Assembly: GCF_901709675.1 (NCBI RefSeq)
Contig: NC_051089.1
Location: 8,801,476 to 8,865,475, forward strand
DNA from: Syngnathus acus
Taxonomy: Eukaryota; Chordata; Actinopteri; Syngnathiformes; Syngnathidae
Direction: 5' to 3'
Length of the DNA stretch: 64,000 nucleotides
Part shown: positions 25,858 to 38,800 of the stretch, in pieces
How positions within the stretch are numbered: position 1 is the first letter of the stretch
Layout of the letters: every line of letters starts with the position of its first letter
Position numbers and translations under genes: made by a program
Notes under the pieces: generated by a model
What the model saw: the letters and a program-made list of their open reading frames with translations, nothing else
Told to the model about the DNA's origin: nothing
Databases searched by the model: none

Positions 25858-28513
25858 ATGGAGAACCTGATGAAACATTCGTTGCGTCAGCTTGTTCGAC
25901 GGATACCGACCAAAGTTCTAAAAGTGACGCTGGAGAAGTGGGGTCGTTTGACCTCGGTACAGCTGCAAAACATCGATTTCACTCTATCCAAATGGGCATT
26001 GACGGACGAACTAATCACCCTTTGTGAGGTACTCACTTCTGTAAAATGCATTAACCTAACCCTCATTCATCCATTTTCTGTACTGCTTTGTCTCCACGGG
26101 GGTCGCGGCCGTGCTGGAGTCGATCCGAGCCGTCATCGGGCAGTAGGCGTGGGACACCCTGAACCGGTTGGCAGCCAATCGCAGGGCACACAAATACGAA
26201 CAACCATATGCACACGCACTCACACCTACGGGCAATTCGGAGTGCTCAATCAGCCTACCATGCATGCACGGGAGAACATGCAAACTCCACACAGGGAGGG
26301 TCGAATCTGGGTGGAATCGAATCGGCACCCTCTGAACTGTGAGGCGGACGTGCAAATCAGTGTTCCACCGTTGCCGCCCGTATTTACCAATTATTTACAA
26401 AAATACATTTATACCAACTGTGTCACCACTCCTGCAACCTTTCTGACACAACTTGTATGCCATTAATTCTTTAATTCATTCGATTGAAAGATTATTTCTG
26501 GACAGAATAATAATTAGTTCATTCCTCAAAATAATGAACCAGTTTGGACTGATTTCATTCTTATTCCCTTGCAAGAAAATGGAGGGAGAGGTATAAAGCA
26601 GCTACTTATATGTTGTGTGGTTTGTGGGTCACGTTCCACTATTTTGTTGCAGGAAAACGGATGCAATGTTCGTCATATAGCAGAGTTAGAGATGATATGT
26701 AAGCCACTCTTACATTCACGTTCTTTGCTCTTAATTTCTGTACCACTGCAACCTGAATGTTCTGTTTTATTCATCTTGCAGATGTCATTGACAATCCAAA
26801 CCAAGGGATGTGGTGTGCGTTCCAACTCATGGACCCTGAGTGTAAGATCTTGGTCTGGTAATCAATATTGCTTAGGTTGAAGATTGATCATTCAAGCACC
26901 CTCGCCCAAAATGAAACTCTTTTGAACATTATACTTTATGATTTATTATTTTTGTCATATTAGTTTGATTTGGTGCTGATCCATGTTTTGTCATGTCTCT
27001 CTCCATACTATCCAGCTGATGCTGCAGCTGTTGAGTTGATGCAGTTCAAGGAACAATTCAAATGTCACCTCAGTGAGCTTGTAAGAAATGTAAGTCAACT
27101 ATCACAGATTTTTTTTTGCAAGTCCTCGTGCATTGAATATTGTCACGTAATCTTCACATTTGAAATTCAAGGTGTCTATCAAGATGAAGAAGAATACAGA
27201 TGATGCGGTTTGGATACGCATTGCATGGGAGGACAACTTCTCTCGACCAAACAGCATGAGACCAACTTATGTCGTTCACTATCTTCAAACTCCTTACGTG
27301 TTTGTGACTAGACTGACGTCCAAGCAAAAGCCCCTGTTGTCCCAGGTGGTGAAAAGGAACAAAAGAATTACATTGTATGGGTACCGTGACTTGAGTTTGT
27401 CTGAAAATACAACTTTGTTTTTCAGGCTCTGATTATAGCCACCCGACATCAGTCTATTAAGGATGCTAACCTCAGTGGACGAAAACTCTCAGCAATTCGG
27501 GACCTGCTGATGCGGCAGTATGAACAGGTATGCACCATATTCCATTTTTACCTTTGAATGCTGTTGATAGACATTAAATAATGAAAGTACTTTGTTTTGT
27601 TGCGTAGGTGTTCCCTACAATGTATCCCAGCCCTCTTGTAGAAAGGAATCAAATAGCCTCACGTATGTACAATCATGATCTTCACTCAAAGGCTTTCACA
27701 CATAATAACGATGTTTTTTTATTTTAGTACAAATTTTAATTTCAGTCAACTAACTTCTGTTCCACAGACCCCCACATAGAGAAAGAACAAGCTAAGACAG
27801 AAATAAACCCACGTCAGATGGCATGTGAAGCGTTTGGTGGTGGCAGGTTACCACAGCTAGAATCTGTAGTTTACAAGGTAACATAAATTTTGCTTGTGAT
27901 CATCATCATCATCATCATCATGTATTGACTTTTTGGGCAGATGGAGACAAAGTACAAAGGCCCAACAAACCAGAGGATGGCAGAACGAGAGACGCCGTTT
28001 AAGTGCGTCATCAAGTTTTCAAGCACAAATCTGTTGGAGTCATTCCGGCACGGCGCTTCTTCAGGTAACAGCACTGTTGGCCATACGTACAGATGTCATG
28101 AGACAGTGTAGACAAGATTATCTTTGAATGTGACTGAAACCATTTTCTCATTTATACCACTCAAAAAATGTGTCATGTAAATTTAATGTAACACATTACA
28201 GTGAGTTCAGACTTTTACATTATTTTTTTATGTTGAATTAGTAGATATAAAGATATTTAATAAAATCAAATCAATATTTCAGTTTATCCACAAGAGGGCG
28301 CGCATGAACAAACTAAAGGATCTTTAGGAACGTTTTTGGTTAGATTTTCTATTTTTACAGTGCAGTTTCATTTTCAGTAATGCATATTATGTATTGATAT
28401 ACTTCACAGGAATTGTTTCCACTCCTGTGTCAGTTCTGCTTTCATCCATAACCCGAAAAGGAAGGAATTGTTTTGTCGTCACAGACAAAGTCACAGGACC
28501 TTCTGTTAACTGA
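25858..28513 (+). CDS. cenpn: centromere protein N, complete, 10 exons
   Basis: CENP-N reads the CENP-A nucleosome and, with CENP-L, nucleates the constitutive centromere-associated network of the kinetochore. Exons: 25858-26028, 26653-26698, 26782-26841, 27016-27089, 27172-27345, 27426-27527, 27608-27662, 27768-27877, 27941-28064, 28410-28513. They join in frame to 339 aa, the same length as human CENP-N. Conserved blocks: the N-terminal pyrin-like helices ending LITLCE; AVWIRIAWEDNFSRP; PTYVVHYLQTPYVF; PLLSQALIIA; and RETPFKCVIKFSSTNLLES. All donors are GT and all acceptors AG. The first intron contains a SINE. Two overlapping candidate polyadenylation signals (28614 and 28630) lie about 100 bases past the stop. 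Confidence 0.96.
26066..26382 (-). mobile_element. internally deleted SINE in cenpn intron 1
   Basis: Reverse copy of the family at 6797 with a shortened tail and a deletion near 26265-26275 removing the segment around the cggtttcctcccac block. More diverged than the 6797 and 15721 copies, so older. Confidence 0.85.
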
Positions 28514-28613
28514 CATTTTTTATACTTGAACGGAATTGAAATAGTAATGTTTTTTTTTTTTTTTAATAATTCCTAAATTTTAAGATGCCATGGTCTGTGG
28601 AGTTTTATCTTTA

Positions 28614-28635
28614 AATAAAATGCAGCTGTAATAAA
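28614..28635 (+). promoter_or_regulatory. cenpn: cenpn polyadenylation signals
   Basis: AATAAA at 28614-28619 and again at 28630-28635, about 100-120 bases after the cenpn stop codon. Confidence 0.6.
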
Positions 28636-29099
28636 ACTTTGTGTATGTGGCGCAGATACGTAACTCAAACATCAAAACGGAGCTATTTCATTTGTACTGT
28701 AAAATAAACTTTCATATTCTATAACTGATTTTAGTGTGTTTTTGTACTTTTTTAGTCGTTGAGATTTATTAGATTATTCAAAAGCTCCTCCAGCTCTTCT
28801 GATCAAAACGGCTGTAACCAACATTTGCTTAAATGTAGTATAGTATTTTTTCTTTAGGCTCCTTTGAATCCTGTTTTTCATCTGACCAGTTATCTGCGTT
28901 ATTCTTCATTTATGTGTATTGTTTCTGAACCACTTATCTGTACATATAGAAAGGTATTGAAATAATCTGTACTTAACACTTTTATTGTAGGTGTGGTCAA
29001 CTAAATCATGCCTGCGTCCTCGCTTTTTAACACTGTCCGGACAAAACATTCGCTCTGAAACTTCTTTTGTCTCTGTCTAAGCTATATTTAGGTATTTAG

Positions 29100-29319
29100 T
29101 TTTACTTGATTTTGTACTTTTATCCCCCCCACCCTTTTCGCGTTATGCCATTATTATGAAGACCAGAAATCCGGCGCGTCTACCGGAAGTAGCCATAAAG
29201 AGCGTCACGGACTCGTCCCTCTATTTGTCGAGCCAACTGTCAGTCAACAATCGAGCGACGTTATGTCACGGCCCATTCAATCGTTGCATTGACACGGGAG
29301 TGACTGTCAACACAGAAAC
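29100..29319 (+). promoter_or_regulatory. atmin: atmin promoter with ETS site
   Basis: A GC-richer block directly upstream of the atmin start contains a perfect ETS/GABP core-promoter word CCGGAAGT (29183-29190) and a CRE-like gcgtcacg. No TATA box. This is consistent with a housekeeping promoter. Confidence 0.5.
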
Positions 29320-32300
29320 ATGGCTGCCCCTTCGGCGAGCCACAAGACGAGAAACGGAGATAACACCACCAAAGACAACCCCAGTTGTCATGAAGAGCCC
29401 GTGTCGCAGCCTCGGGAGATAATTAAACCTTCCATACTGGAGCTGACCAAAGAAGTGAGGACGAACATCCTGTGCACCGTTGCAGGATGTGGCAAGATCC
29501 TCCCGAACACACCTGCATTGAACATGCATCTTGTCAAGTCGCACAGAGTGAAGGTACAATGGCTTACAAACCACCAAAATGTTCTTAGAGTCAACCGATC
29601 AATGTGGCTAACCTAGCTTGGAATACTGAAAACGTTGCTAAAAAACGCAAGTCATCCTTACGAACTTCGTCGTGTAGCCAAAATGTAGTGATGCTTCAGA
29701 GGTGACGTACTGCTGTTTGGTCACCCACCAGAAGTTCCGACATGCTTTACCAAGCTGCAATTAGCTTGAATGCCAATGCTGGGTTCTTTCATCGAGTGGT
29801 GATTTTTGGTTCACATGTTTTTTTTGTTTTTTGGCCGTGTGTTTTCCCCGTCCTCATACTGATTTCTGAGTCCATTCTTCGTCTCTCCAAGTGCGTTTAT
29901 TCATTCATTGTTAACCAATGTGGAGGAGGCAATGAATGTGGCGACCCACGATCAGAGGTTCATTCGTAGGAGGCAGTGATTCACAGTCTCTTCACTAAGT
30001 GGTTTCAGCATGCTGCCTGTTATGCAAAAGGACTGTTTGCACTGACTTGATGAGAATGGGAATTAGGCCTTTTAAAAATTAGAAGGTAGTACACTTGCAG
30101 CTCTGGATGAAACACTTTTGAAATGATGCCATTTTCAGTTGACAGCAAGTGGCAAATTGTGTTTTTAAAGGTACTGAATGCACATGAAAAATAATTAAAT
30201 TATCAAATTGATTATTTTAGGATGAACACCTGGGCTTGCTATGCGACTGTATCTGAATTTTAGACACAACTGTGTTAGTGCAGTATATTTTTTTTCCACA
30301 AAGATCACAGAGTCCCATGAGCACAATAATACAATTTGTACTTGCCAAGGACGCCTGACGGTAAAAACAAAAAGATTATCAGTATGTCGACTGGGGACAC
30401 GGATTGTGTTATTTCTGATCCACCATGAAGTGGCAGTTTTGCAACAACTGTTCTCTGGTTGACATGACCAAGCACTTTTAGATGCGCAAATTACTCTGTT
30501 TATGTGCGCATTATTCATGAGGTTCAACAGAGAGAATTTTGTGTTTGCATCCTAACACCTTTGGATCATTGCATAACATCTATGTATCTGCTCGTCTCTA
30601 CAACGGAACCCTTATTTAACATGACGCTGACTTTTGTATCAGATGGAGGTGACCTTGACCACATTTTGGCCGCAGCATGACGTGTTATGAAGCCTTGATA
30701 GTTGTCAATGCACCAGAGTTTATACTTCTTCAATAAGTATCATAATGTTGATCAATTCTTATATTATTACCTTTCAATAAAGACAGGACAACCCGCTTAT
30801 GTTAGCTTGTGAGCTGGAGACGTTGGGCAGTCTCGGGTCACTCATGCTGCAAGCTAAAGAGGGCATGACTATCCTTGCAAGAGAAGTAAAAATACTTGTC
30901 TCATGTGTCCTCTGTCGCCCCAGGATGGTATTGTAAACCCCACAGTCAGAAAGGACATGAAGGCCACAAAAAAGCTTTACTGTTGTCCCATTGAAGGCTG
31001 TCCCAGGGGGCCTGGAAGACCTTTCTCCCAATTTTCCCTGGTGAAACAAGTAAGCTCTTGCAAAGTTTAAAGCATGATCGCCAAGTTTACTTTTTTTCGT
31101 TTTTGCAATGGAACTGAATCCTTTGTAGACAGCTGCGTTGAAATAATGAATGTTTTCACAGCACTTTATGAAGATGCATGCAGAAAAGAAGCACAAGTGC
31201 TCCAAATGCAACAATGGCTACAGCACCGAGTGGGACCTCAAAAGGCACGCAGAGGACTGCGGAAAGACTTACCAGTGTACCTGTGGCTGCCCATATGCCA
31301 GCCGGGCTGCACTTTTGTCACATATCTTCAGGACAGGACATGAGATTCCTACAGAGCACAGGCATGCATTCTTTCTGCCGAACTCACTCTTGCTCTTCAA
31401 ATGGGAGAAGTAGCTGTTATTAATGATCTATGCATTTGTTCTAATTTCAGAATTCCACCTGTAAAAAAGCGGAAGATGGAGAAACTCTCCACGGGTTCTG
31501 AAAAGATTAAGATCAACGACTCTGTGATTATCCCTTCCACCCGCGAGCTAATCGAGGATTCGTCATCTTCGGACATCATCCACAGTCCAGACTCTGCCAG
31601 TCAGATGTCCAGTGGCCACAAGAGCCTCCAGAAGCAGCTTTTACCCAAACCCAACATGGCATTGGTCAGCGTGCCTGTAATGCAGCTGGCCCACCTCCCC
31701 GTTCTGCTTCCATCCACAGAAAGCGGCGCTCTAAGGTCGGTGGTGCTGGCGGTCAACAGCCAAGGCTCTGTTAGCACCCTTCAGCTTCTGCCCCAGGCCT
31801 CCGGAGCTGTGGTACCACAGCTGGATGCTAAGAGCTTGGGTTTCCAGGATAGCATGCCTACTTCTCGCTCTTGCCTGGGGCCCATCAGCACAGGGGTACA
31901 GGTTGGACTTGACGGTCTGGTTGGCGTCCTGGGAACGCAGCGAGGAAGGAGCACCTCGACCAACATCCAGACCGACAAGTCCTACCTTTCAAAAATGCCT
32001 CTGGGTGTCGCGGAGGGCATTGGATTGTGTTCCGTGGGAGAATCCTCCGTGTCATCCTGCTCCCAGACGGACATCAGTGTGAGTGCCCAAGTCCTCCTGC
32101 CGGTCAGTGTTCAAACCCAAACGTTTGACAGCAGAGTTCGACCCACCTCCACAATAGGCGCTCAGACCGACTGCCAATCCTTAAACCAAAGCGTTTGCCC
32201 GTCCTCTTCCGCATCCGCGCCACCGAGCAAAACTAGGCAGACGCAGACCTCCTTCACAACACCGCAATCGAATGACAAGGCTCAGGATCAAGTCATCATG

Positions 32301-33194
32301 TGCTCTGACCTTTTCAGCGCTGATGCGCTCAGTGTTTCCACCCAGGTAGACGAATCTCTGACAGCTTCGAGAAGCAGTTTATACGAGGCCGGAAAGGTAG
32401 CGGAAGGCATGTGTTTTGGGGTTCAGACCGATTTGCTGAACTCGAGCAACGTGGCGGACAACCAAACCCAAACCATGGCCTTATTAAATGACTTGGAACA
32501 CATTCTCTCTGATAGCATGTCAGGCCATCAGGTGCTGACCGCTGCCGCAACCGGCTGCGGGTCCAACCTGGGTCCTGTTCAGGAGCAACACGGCGCCATT
32601 GACTTTGACTTTGAAGAGTTTCTCAGTTCTGTACACATTCAGACACAGACAGAAGAAAGTCATCTGGAGGGCATGAACAGTGACACGCCCTTGGAGTCTT
32701 TAGACATCCAGACCCAGACCGACTTCTTCCTGATGGATGAGCTCGATGAAAGCGAGGGACCAAGTAGAACCCAAGCCAGTGACTTGGAGCTGTTTGATAC
32801 TCAGACTCAAACCGACCTCAACTTCCTTCTGAGCGCCGGAAGCCACGTGCCCCTGAGCAGCATTCTGCGCCATTCAAGCTTTTCTATGAGCACGGAATCG
32901 TCCGACACTGAAACGCAGACTGACCTGCATTCATTGGCTCCCTGCCTCCCCGTTCAAACCCCCGTCGGTCACGGCGAGCAGGCGAGGCTTTTAAACAGCA
33001 CAGAGACGCAAACCAGCCAGGCGGAAAGCTTCGGACACCTCTTCCTCACGAGCAACGAAACGCAGACCGTCATGGATGACTTTTTGTCGGCCGACTTGCT
33101 GTGGAACATGGATTCCCAGTTCAGCTCAGTGGAAACGCAGACATGCCGGGAGCTCTGCGCTCTCTTCCAACAGCCTGAGAAACCAAACAGTTGA
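29320..33194 (+). CDS. atmin: ATM interactor (ASCIZ), complete, 4 exons
   Basis: ATMIN is a zinc-finger nuclear protein that interacts with ATM and drives transcription of the dynein light chain gene DYNLL1; DYNLL1 binds back to its TQT motifs. Exons: 29320-29553, 30924-31049, 31162-31361, 31451-33194, giving 767 aa (human 823). The start is ATG 29320 in good context. Four C2H2-type fingers occupy about residues 50-185: CTVAGCGK...H..SH; CCPIEGC...HFMKMH, split across an intron; CSKCNNGY...H; and CTCGCPY...H. A basic KKRKMEK follows. The large last exon carries about 15 TQT or related (IQTD, AQTD, VQTD) motifs spread over roughly 400 residues, the SQ/TQ cluster and multivalent DYNLL1-binding region. 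The end (SNETQTVMDDFL, FSSVETQT) matches human. Intron 3 has a GC donor. Confidence 0.96.
31362..31450 (+). other. atmin: 89-nt GC-AG intron in atmin
   Basis: The exon ends GAGCACAG, the intron starts GCATGC and ends ctaatttcag before AATTCCACC. The join gives EHR then IPPVKKRKME, matching human EHRDPPSKKRKME. There is no GT at that point. A later GT at 31410 is in the same phase but would leave an intron of only 41 nt and add 16 residues. Confidence 0.7.
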
Positions 33195-35130
33195 CGTTAT
33201 TATTCTTAATGGACGCTGCCTGATCTTTGCAACACGTTGCCTGTGTCTGCCTCTATCATTGGAATGAGCGAAGGATGTCCTCCAGTGGTGCGGCAGTGAA
33301 GGTGGGAGAAGTCTGTGAAAATGTCTTTGAATCATTCCACTCGGCTCATCTTGGCAAGAGCGTTTCCGGGTCAATCTCCCGACTGCTTTGTGCACTTTAT
33401 TAGCTCTGTAGGCAGGATGTTTCCATTCCTGACAGTTTACCTGTTTATTTGCACATACATGTAACATAATGTGTCTTGTCTGAAATGGTGTTTATTTCAG
33501 TGTTAGCCAGTGTCCCTTTTTGATGTTTGCCCTGAACCCAGCAGATTCAAACCTAGCACACCAGTTTTACATACCAATGGCTGAATTTAGAGAAGCATCA
33601 ACTGCATGGGAAAAAAAAAAATACTGGGCTGTAAAGTTAAGCGTGCAGTCACGTTTTGTGTGTTTAAAATGTGCATGAGCCTTCAATTTGTCTTCAGTAA
33701 ATATTAATTTTGTTTTTATGCATTTGATGGCTGCTTAGCCAATGTGAAGGTTAGCACACAACTGCAGAGCCGTCCAAGTGTTACGGTTTCCATCTGAAGC
33801 CGAGACAAAAAAAAAAGATACAGCAGTTTCACAAGGAAAAAAATAAATGTCAGCCATAGCTGTATTTGTCCTTCGATAAAATCCTTGACTTATTCATTTG
33901 CCTGATGTCAATGTATACGCTGACAGCATTCGATGGCTGCACCCAAACAGCTGACTAACATTAGCTGCTTTTATGGCACAAAGTTAATAAAATGATCGAT
34001 TTCATTCTGAATTACTGGTTTTTGGTCATTCAAAGCCATTTTTTTTGTTTATTTTTATTTTCTTTATATAAACCGGGTTGCACTGAGTTACCTCCCATTG
34101 TGTCATCTGAAATTGCTGAGGTGCGCCAAGCATTGAAAGCTCTACGTAAGAAACAAAGAGCGATTATTTTAACTTTTTGGTGCCTTAACCGTAAGTGTTT
34201 TTTGGGTTTTTTTGGAACTGTGAACTATTTGGAAGACCGACATGAGCTCATGATAGCTGCATGGTTACATATTTTTATTATGGTTGCATGCTGTACCTTG
34301 TGATTTGCGTTCAGGCTTAAGCTGTCTCACTTGAAATGTTGTATTTGACTGCAAACGTTTTTTTTTTATCGTTCTGGAAGCTGATAAACAATATGGTCTA
34401 TTTTCCTATGTTCATAATTCTTGGTAGATTCAATTACAACATTTTATTGAGTACTTAGTTTGCGTTTCGACATAAGCATAAGAACAATTAGACTCATGTT
34501 ACTACTTTTGTTCTTAACTACAAAGCATTTCCTTGCATGTATTTTCATGGCACAATATGCTTTGTTTAGTATAGAATTGTACATGTTGCCTTGATTACAT
34601 GTTGCAGCTTAACAACAGAAGTTCCTAATAAACTGCTGGAATGGAATAGTTGTCCTCATTTTAAACTATAAAAATTGCCTTATGTGCTCTTCAGATTAAA
34701 ACAAATTAAAATAAGCATTTGAAAATTTTGAGTAGACATTCTGAACGCTTTTGAAGAAAAGATGTCCATAATGGTCTCAACGAAGAGACTTGCTGTGATG
34801 GGGTGGTCTGACAAGAGCTCATATCCATTTTGATGTTGCGTTCTAATTAAACTGACAAAGCACGGGGGCTTAGCTGTTAACGACAATCCCAAATCAGTCA
34901 TTATAGTTTATTATGCGTGGGCAGGAAACATTGGTGCTGCTAAGTGACAGTCCAAATCATATTGTAGCTGTTTTTTTAGAGGTGTAAAAAGCTCAGAAAC
35001 ATTGGCATGTGAGTCCTTGTTTAAAAAAAAAAAAAAACTTGCTGACATCTTTGGCTTTATTTCGAAGTCCACATTTCTTATAAATGTTCCTGAGCTATTC
35101 ATGGCATATAGAGCTGACCTGGTTGGTCCG
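33195..35130. other. atmin 3' UTR and convergent intergenic space
   Basis: Candidate AATAAA signals for atmin at 33842-33847, 33986-33991 and near 34627. The right part also carries the 3' end of the minus-strand C16orf46 gene. No coding sequence recognised. Confidence 0.5.
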
Positions 35131-35806
35131 TCATTTCATTGGAGGTAAAAATGTGAAGTTTGTGATGGGAACAACTTTGCTTTTGGTTTGGCGTTTTATG
35201 GGTTTGGATGGCCTGCCCTTGGACATATTTGGGGATAAGTGTTGGAGGTGCAAAGGAATCCCGCTGACGTGCCCCCTCTCTTCATGTAGAAGATGTGACG
35301 AGTCTTCTTCTGCGCCATCCAGTGCATGGCATTCTGGGGAATGACTTGACGATGTGGATTTTTTAAAGTAATGAGGGCTTGATTGGGATTCGCTACAATG
35401 CTCTCCACTGATGGCTATTGTGTCGCCATGAAATGTCTCCGCGTGCGAGGAGGGCGGGTTGTCTGTTGTCTCCTTACGCAGCTTTGGTTTCTTGTCTTTC
35501 TTTTGCGGAAGAATAATGCAGCTAACTGGAGCAACTCTGTCCCAGCCCCGCACCTACCGCAAAACAAAATGTAATGTTTTGATATGACTGTCATCAGAAC
35601 TACAGTCGCAATTGACTTAATAATTAAAAAGCACTCACGGCCTCTTCCCAACCGCAGTAGCAATGATACTCGTGTGGCTCCAGTTCTTTTAAAAAGGCTT
35701 CCTCGCTCATCTCGAGCAAGACGTCGACGTGCATCCTTTGTGCTTTGTAAAGCTGCTCCTCAATGGCATCATCTTGATCAGGGGTTTCTTCATCTGATCC
35801 ATGCAT
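35131..35806 (-). CDS. C16orf46: C16orf46 homologue, short form, 2 coding exons
   Basis: Uncharacterised vertebrate protein; I know of no established function. Exons on the minus strand: 35806-35639 and 35553-35131, 196 aa. The splice (GAGGCC|GTGAGT to gcggtag|GTGCGG) creates CGWEEAVRGWDRVAPVSCI, closely matching human GWEEAVQGWGRTSPTACI, the hallmark of this family. Position next to atmin, on the opposite strand, equals the human arrangement. The start is the first in-frame ATG in the exon (MHGSDEE). The frame stays open upstream to an acceptor-like acataaag just before it, so a further 5' exon is possible. The protein ends at FLPPMK, aligning with the VLPPLK motif in the middle of the human protein (395 aa), so about half is missing. 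It could be a naturally short fish form or a missed 3' exon. Confidence 0.8.
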
Positions 35807-38800
35807 TGCTGTGGGGTCCTTTATGTGAGACACAAAGGTGATTAAAAAATAAATTAAAATGGTTGCTTACTACATAAATACCTCAGATTTTCAACAATAT
35901 GTCAAATAAAAATGTGATTACTAAACATTTATGAAGAAGAAAAAACATTTGTGGGATCTGGGGTTGTTTTCTTTACCATTGACTTCCACCCAGCAAGCAT
36001 ATAAAAAAAAATTAACAGTTTGCTTATTTCAATGTATCTTTAAATTCTGATTTCTGTTGACATTGTCAAGATCTAGTGGTTGTCAAAAACATCTAAAATA
36101 CTTAAATGAACAAATAAAATATATTGCCCATAGCACTTTAAGGTCATTTCAGTTAAAGTAGACATTATAAAACACGTGCAATAAATGAATTGCAGAACTT
36201 TTTCTGTACTTTCTATAAAACTTTAACGAATGCATGCACAAATACATAAATTTTAATTTGCAGCTCACGTGAACATCATCAGATGATAAGCGTCTCGAGT
36301 CTGTGCAATTACCATTCATGCAGACATGCACCTAGAACATTTACATGCAATTGCAGTCATCATATCCTGTTCACGTTGACAGGAGCCGGTCATACGGTGG
36401 ATGCATTCATACATACGTCAGAGGGTGATAATGGCCGTGATGACGTATCGTGCTTTAAACGCTACGTTAAAACGTCATGCTTAAATTTCGCCGGGTGTTC
36501 GTCGAGCTCAAGTAGCCAAATATGGCGTGACACCGGCAAACAAGGTTGCGTGATAAAACGCTTGCTTTTAAACGTGAGCAAAGAAGCAGTTGTGTTACTT
36601 GGTCACTTGCAAATGGATTGTCTTTCGAAAGTTGTCCCACCGCAAATTACATTCGCCTCTAATGTCTGCAAGGTCCATTTGTTTGGATAGCTGCAATAAC
36701 GCGCGTGGATGTTACGTTTCACACCTTTCACGTATTTGAAGGCGGATTCCACTTTTTCGCATCCTGGTAAGTTTACAAGTTTACAATTTCCTTAGTTTGA
36801 ATGCAATCTTCTTTTGTGCTTTAGATGATTATTGAAGCATTGGATTCCAACGCTATTAAAAAAAAAAAAAAAGTGTCTTGTTTGGGTGGGTCAACCAGTC
36901 CAAACAATTTCCCTTTCTCTGTATTTTAGATCAACGGCACAATTTATCAGCATTTGCTCACAATTTTTATGAAAGAATTGTAATTTGTAAGTGCAGTGCA
37001 TCCGAACTAAAATGTATTAATTTACCAATGTGTATTTTATTTTGTAGCTGTGCAGGTAAGTGTTTCTCAGTCTTTATTGTGCCAGGGCACCCATGTGACC
37101 TTTGAAAAAAAATTCCGTCACACTACCAAACAAAAATAGTCACAAAAAGTATGACTACTGAAATAATGATAGTCTTATCCCAGTTTACATATTAAATCTG
37201 GGCCGGTGGAATTGAGCACCAAGACGATTGGCTCGCCATGCCTGTTCGTATGAAGGGCAACAGGTGGATGCACAGATAATATTGCACCTTCTACTGTCTA
37301 ATATAAGAGCATTTAATTGTTTGCTAGTCATTGTACATAATTTGTCAAGACTGATAAATGAAGATTTATTTTACAACTGATCATTTTTAGACAAATAACA
37401 TGAACTTAGATAATGATGAGCTCTTGCAGCACATGAATGTAACCTTGAAGTCTTATTTCTTCCGATTGGAGGAAATAAATTCCATATGAAAGTTTTACAA
37501 ATGGGAGTGTGGATTGTTGCAACTAAACATTTCAATGTGACATGTTTCCCAGGGTTCCCTGAAACAATAAAACACCACTTGGCTAGTATTTAGTTTGAGT
37601 GGGAAGGGGGGGGTATTGATAGTGTTTTTTTTTTGTTTTTTTTTATTAATTATAACTATCTCCCTAGTTCTCAGATGTGATCACAGCTGATGTGAAATGT
37701 TGAAACCAGGCAGAAGCAGAATTTATTATTTTAAAGCTGTTGGCCAGACAGATCAAGGAAGTTGAGGATGATGGAATGCAAGCAAAATTGTAAGCAGAAG
37801 AGGAGGTAAGTGGGTGTCTTGGAAAGCAGGCAAAGTGTAATGTGAAATGTCAAAGAATGGAATAGCACTTATTTCAGAATGATTGTGTGAGAAAAAGGAG
37901 CTCAGGTGCAAGCTCAACACTTGAGATAGGCCAATTACAGTTTCTTAAAAAAATAATACAGTCAAGGGGCAAATGTTATACAGGGACTCCACGTTTCTCC
38001 CATTTCAAGCACTATTCTAACTGGACAATGTTCGGCCTTACCACTTTCAATGAGGCTGACCCTCTTCCAAATCGTTTTATTGACTGTTCTTACTGAGGCT
38101 TTCAATCTTCCTTCTGGCCGAGCACTTTGCCTGTCTGTTTAATGATTCATGTTGTAGAACTTTTCCCACTACCTTAACTGCCACCATAGAGATGTCTCTT
38201 TAGAGCCTTTGGCACACTTAGGCCCTACATGAGCAATGCACATGATTTTGATAGCTTTAAATGTATCATGAATGGGCTTACCCACTTCATTAGGTTTTAT
38301 GATGCTTTGTCATCTTTAGATTTAAGTTAGATCATTTAACCTACCGAGTGTACCGAGGTTCATGTCGTTACTTGACGTAATAAGGTTCCTGTTGGTTGTA
38401 TATGACCGAAAGAGGTTTTATTTTATTTGCATGTTTCAGCTACTGCCGTCGCCTTCGTCTGATGGCATAAGATGGACAAGATATGTCAAAGTAACCTCGT
38501 GGCCCTCTGATGAAGGAAACCGTAGTTGCAGAAACATGTTAGTCAAATAGAAACTTTTTTTCTTTCACATGTACAGACCCTTAAACAGTATTAACCTACA
38601 AAATGTCTGAATAACTTTCTTCTGCAACACCTTCAGCATTCTATCCAACTCCAATTGCTGGGTAGGTCCACAAATTTGAGTCTTAGTGAACTTTAAATTG
38701 CATGAATTGCTTCATGTTCCCATGAATTAGTAATGTAATACAGGGGACATTCACTGCAATCCAAACGAAAAAGTCCTTTCTCCAATTTCTGTTTGCTCCA

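Noticed and set aside
34680-34901. Minus-strand 73-codon frame considered as a further C16orf46 exon
   Set aside because: No resemblance to the human C-terminal half and no matching acceptor/donor phase that would bypass the stop at 35131.
36283-36690. 135-codon plus-strand frame
   Set aside because: Cys/His content looked zinc-finger-like, but spacing fits no finger type. The region looks like a CpG-rich promoter patch.
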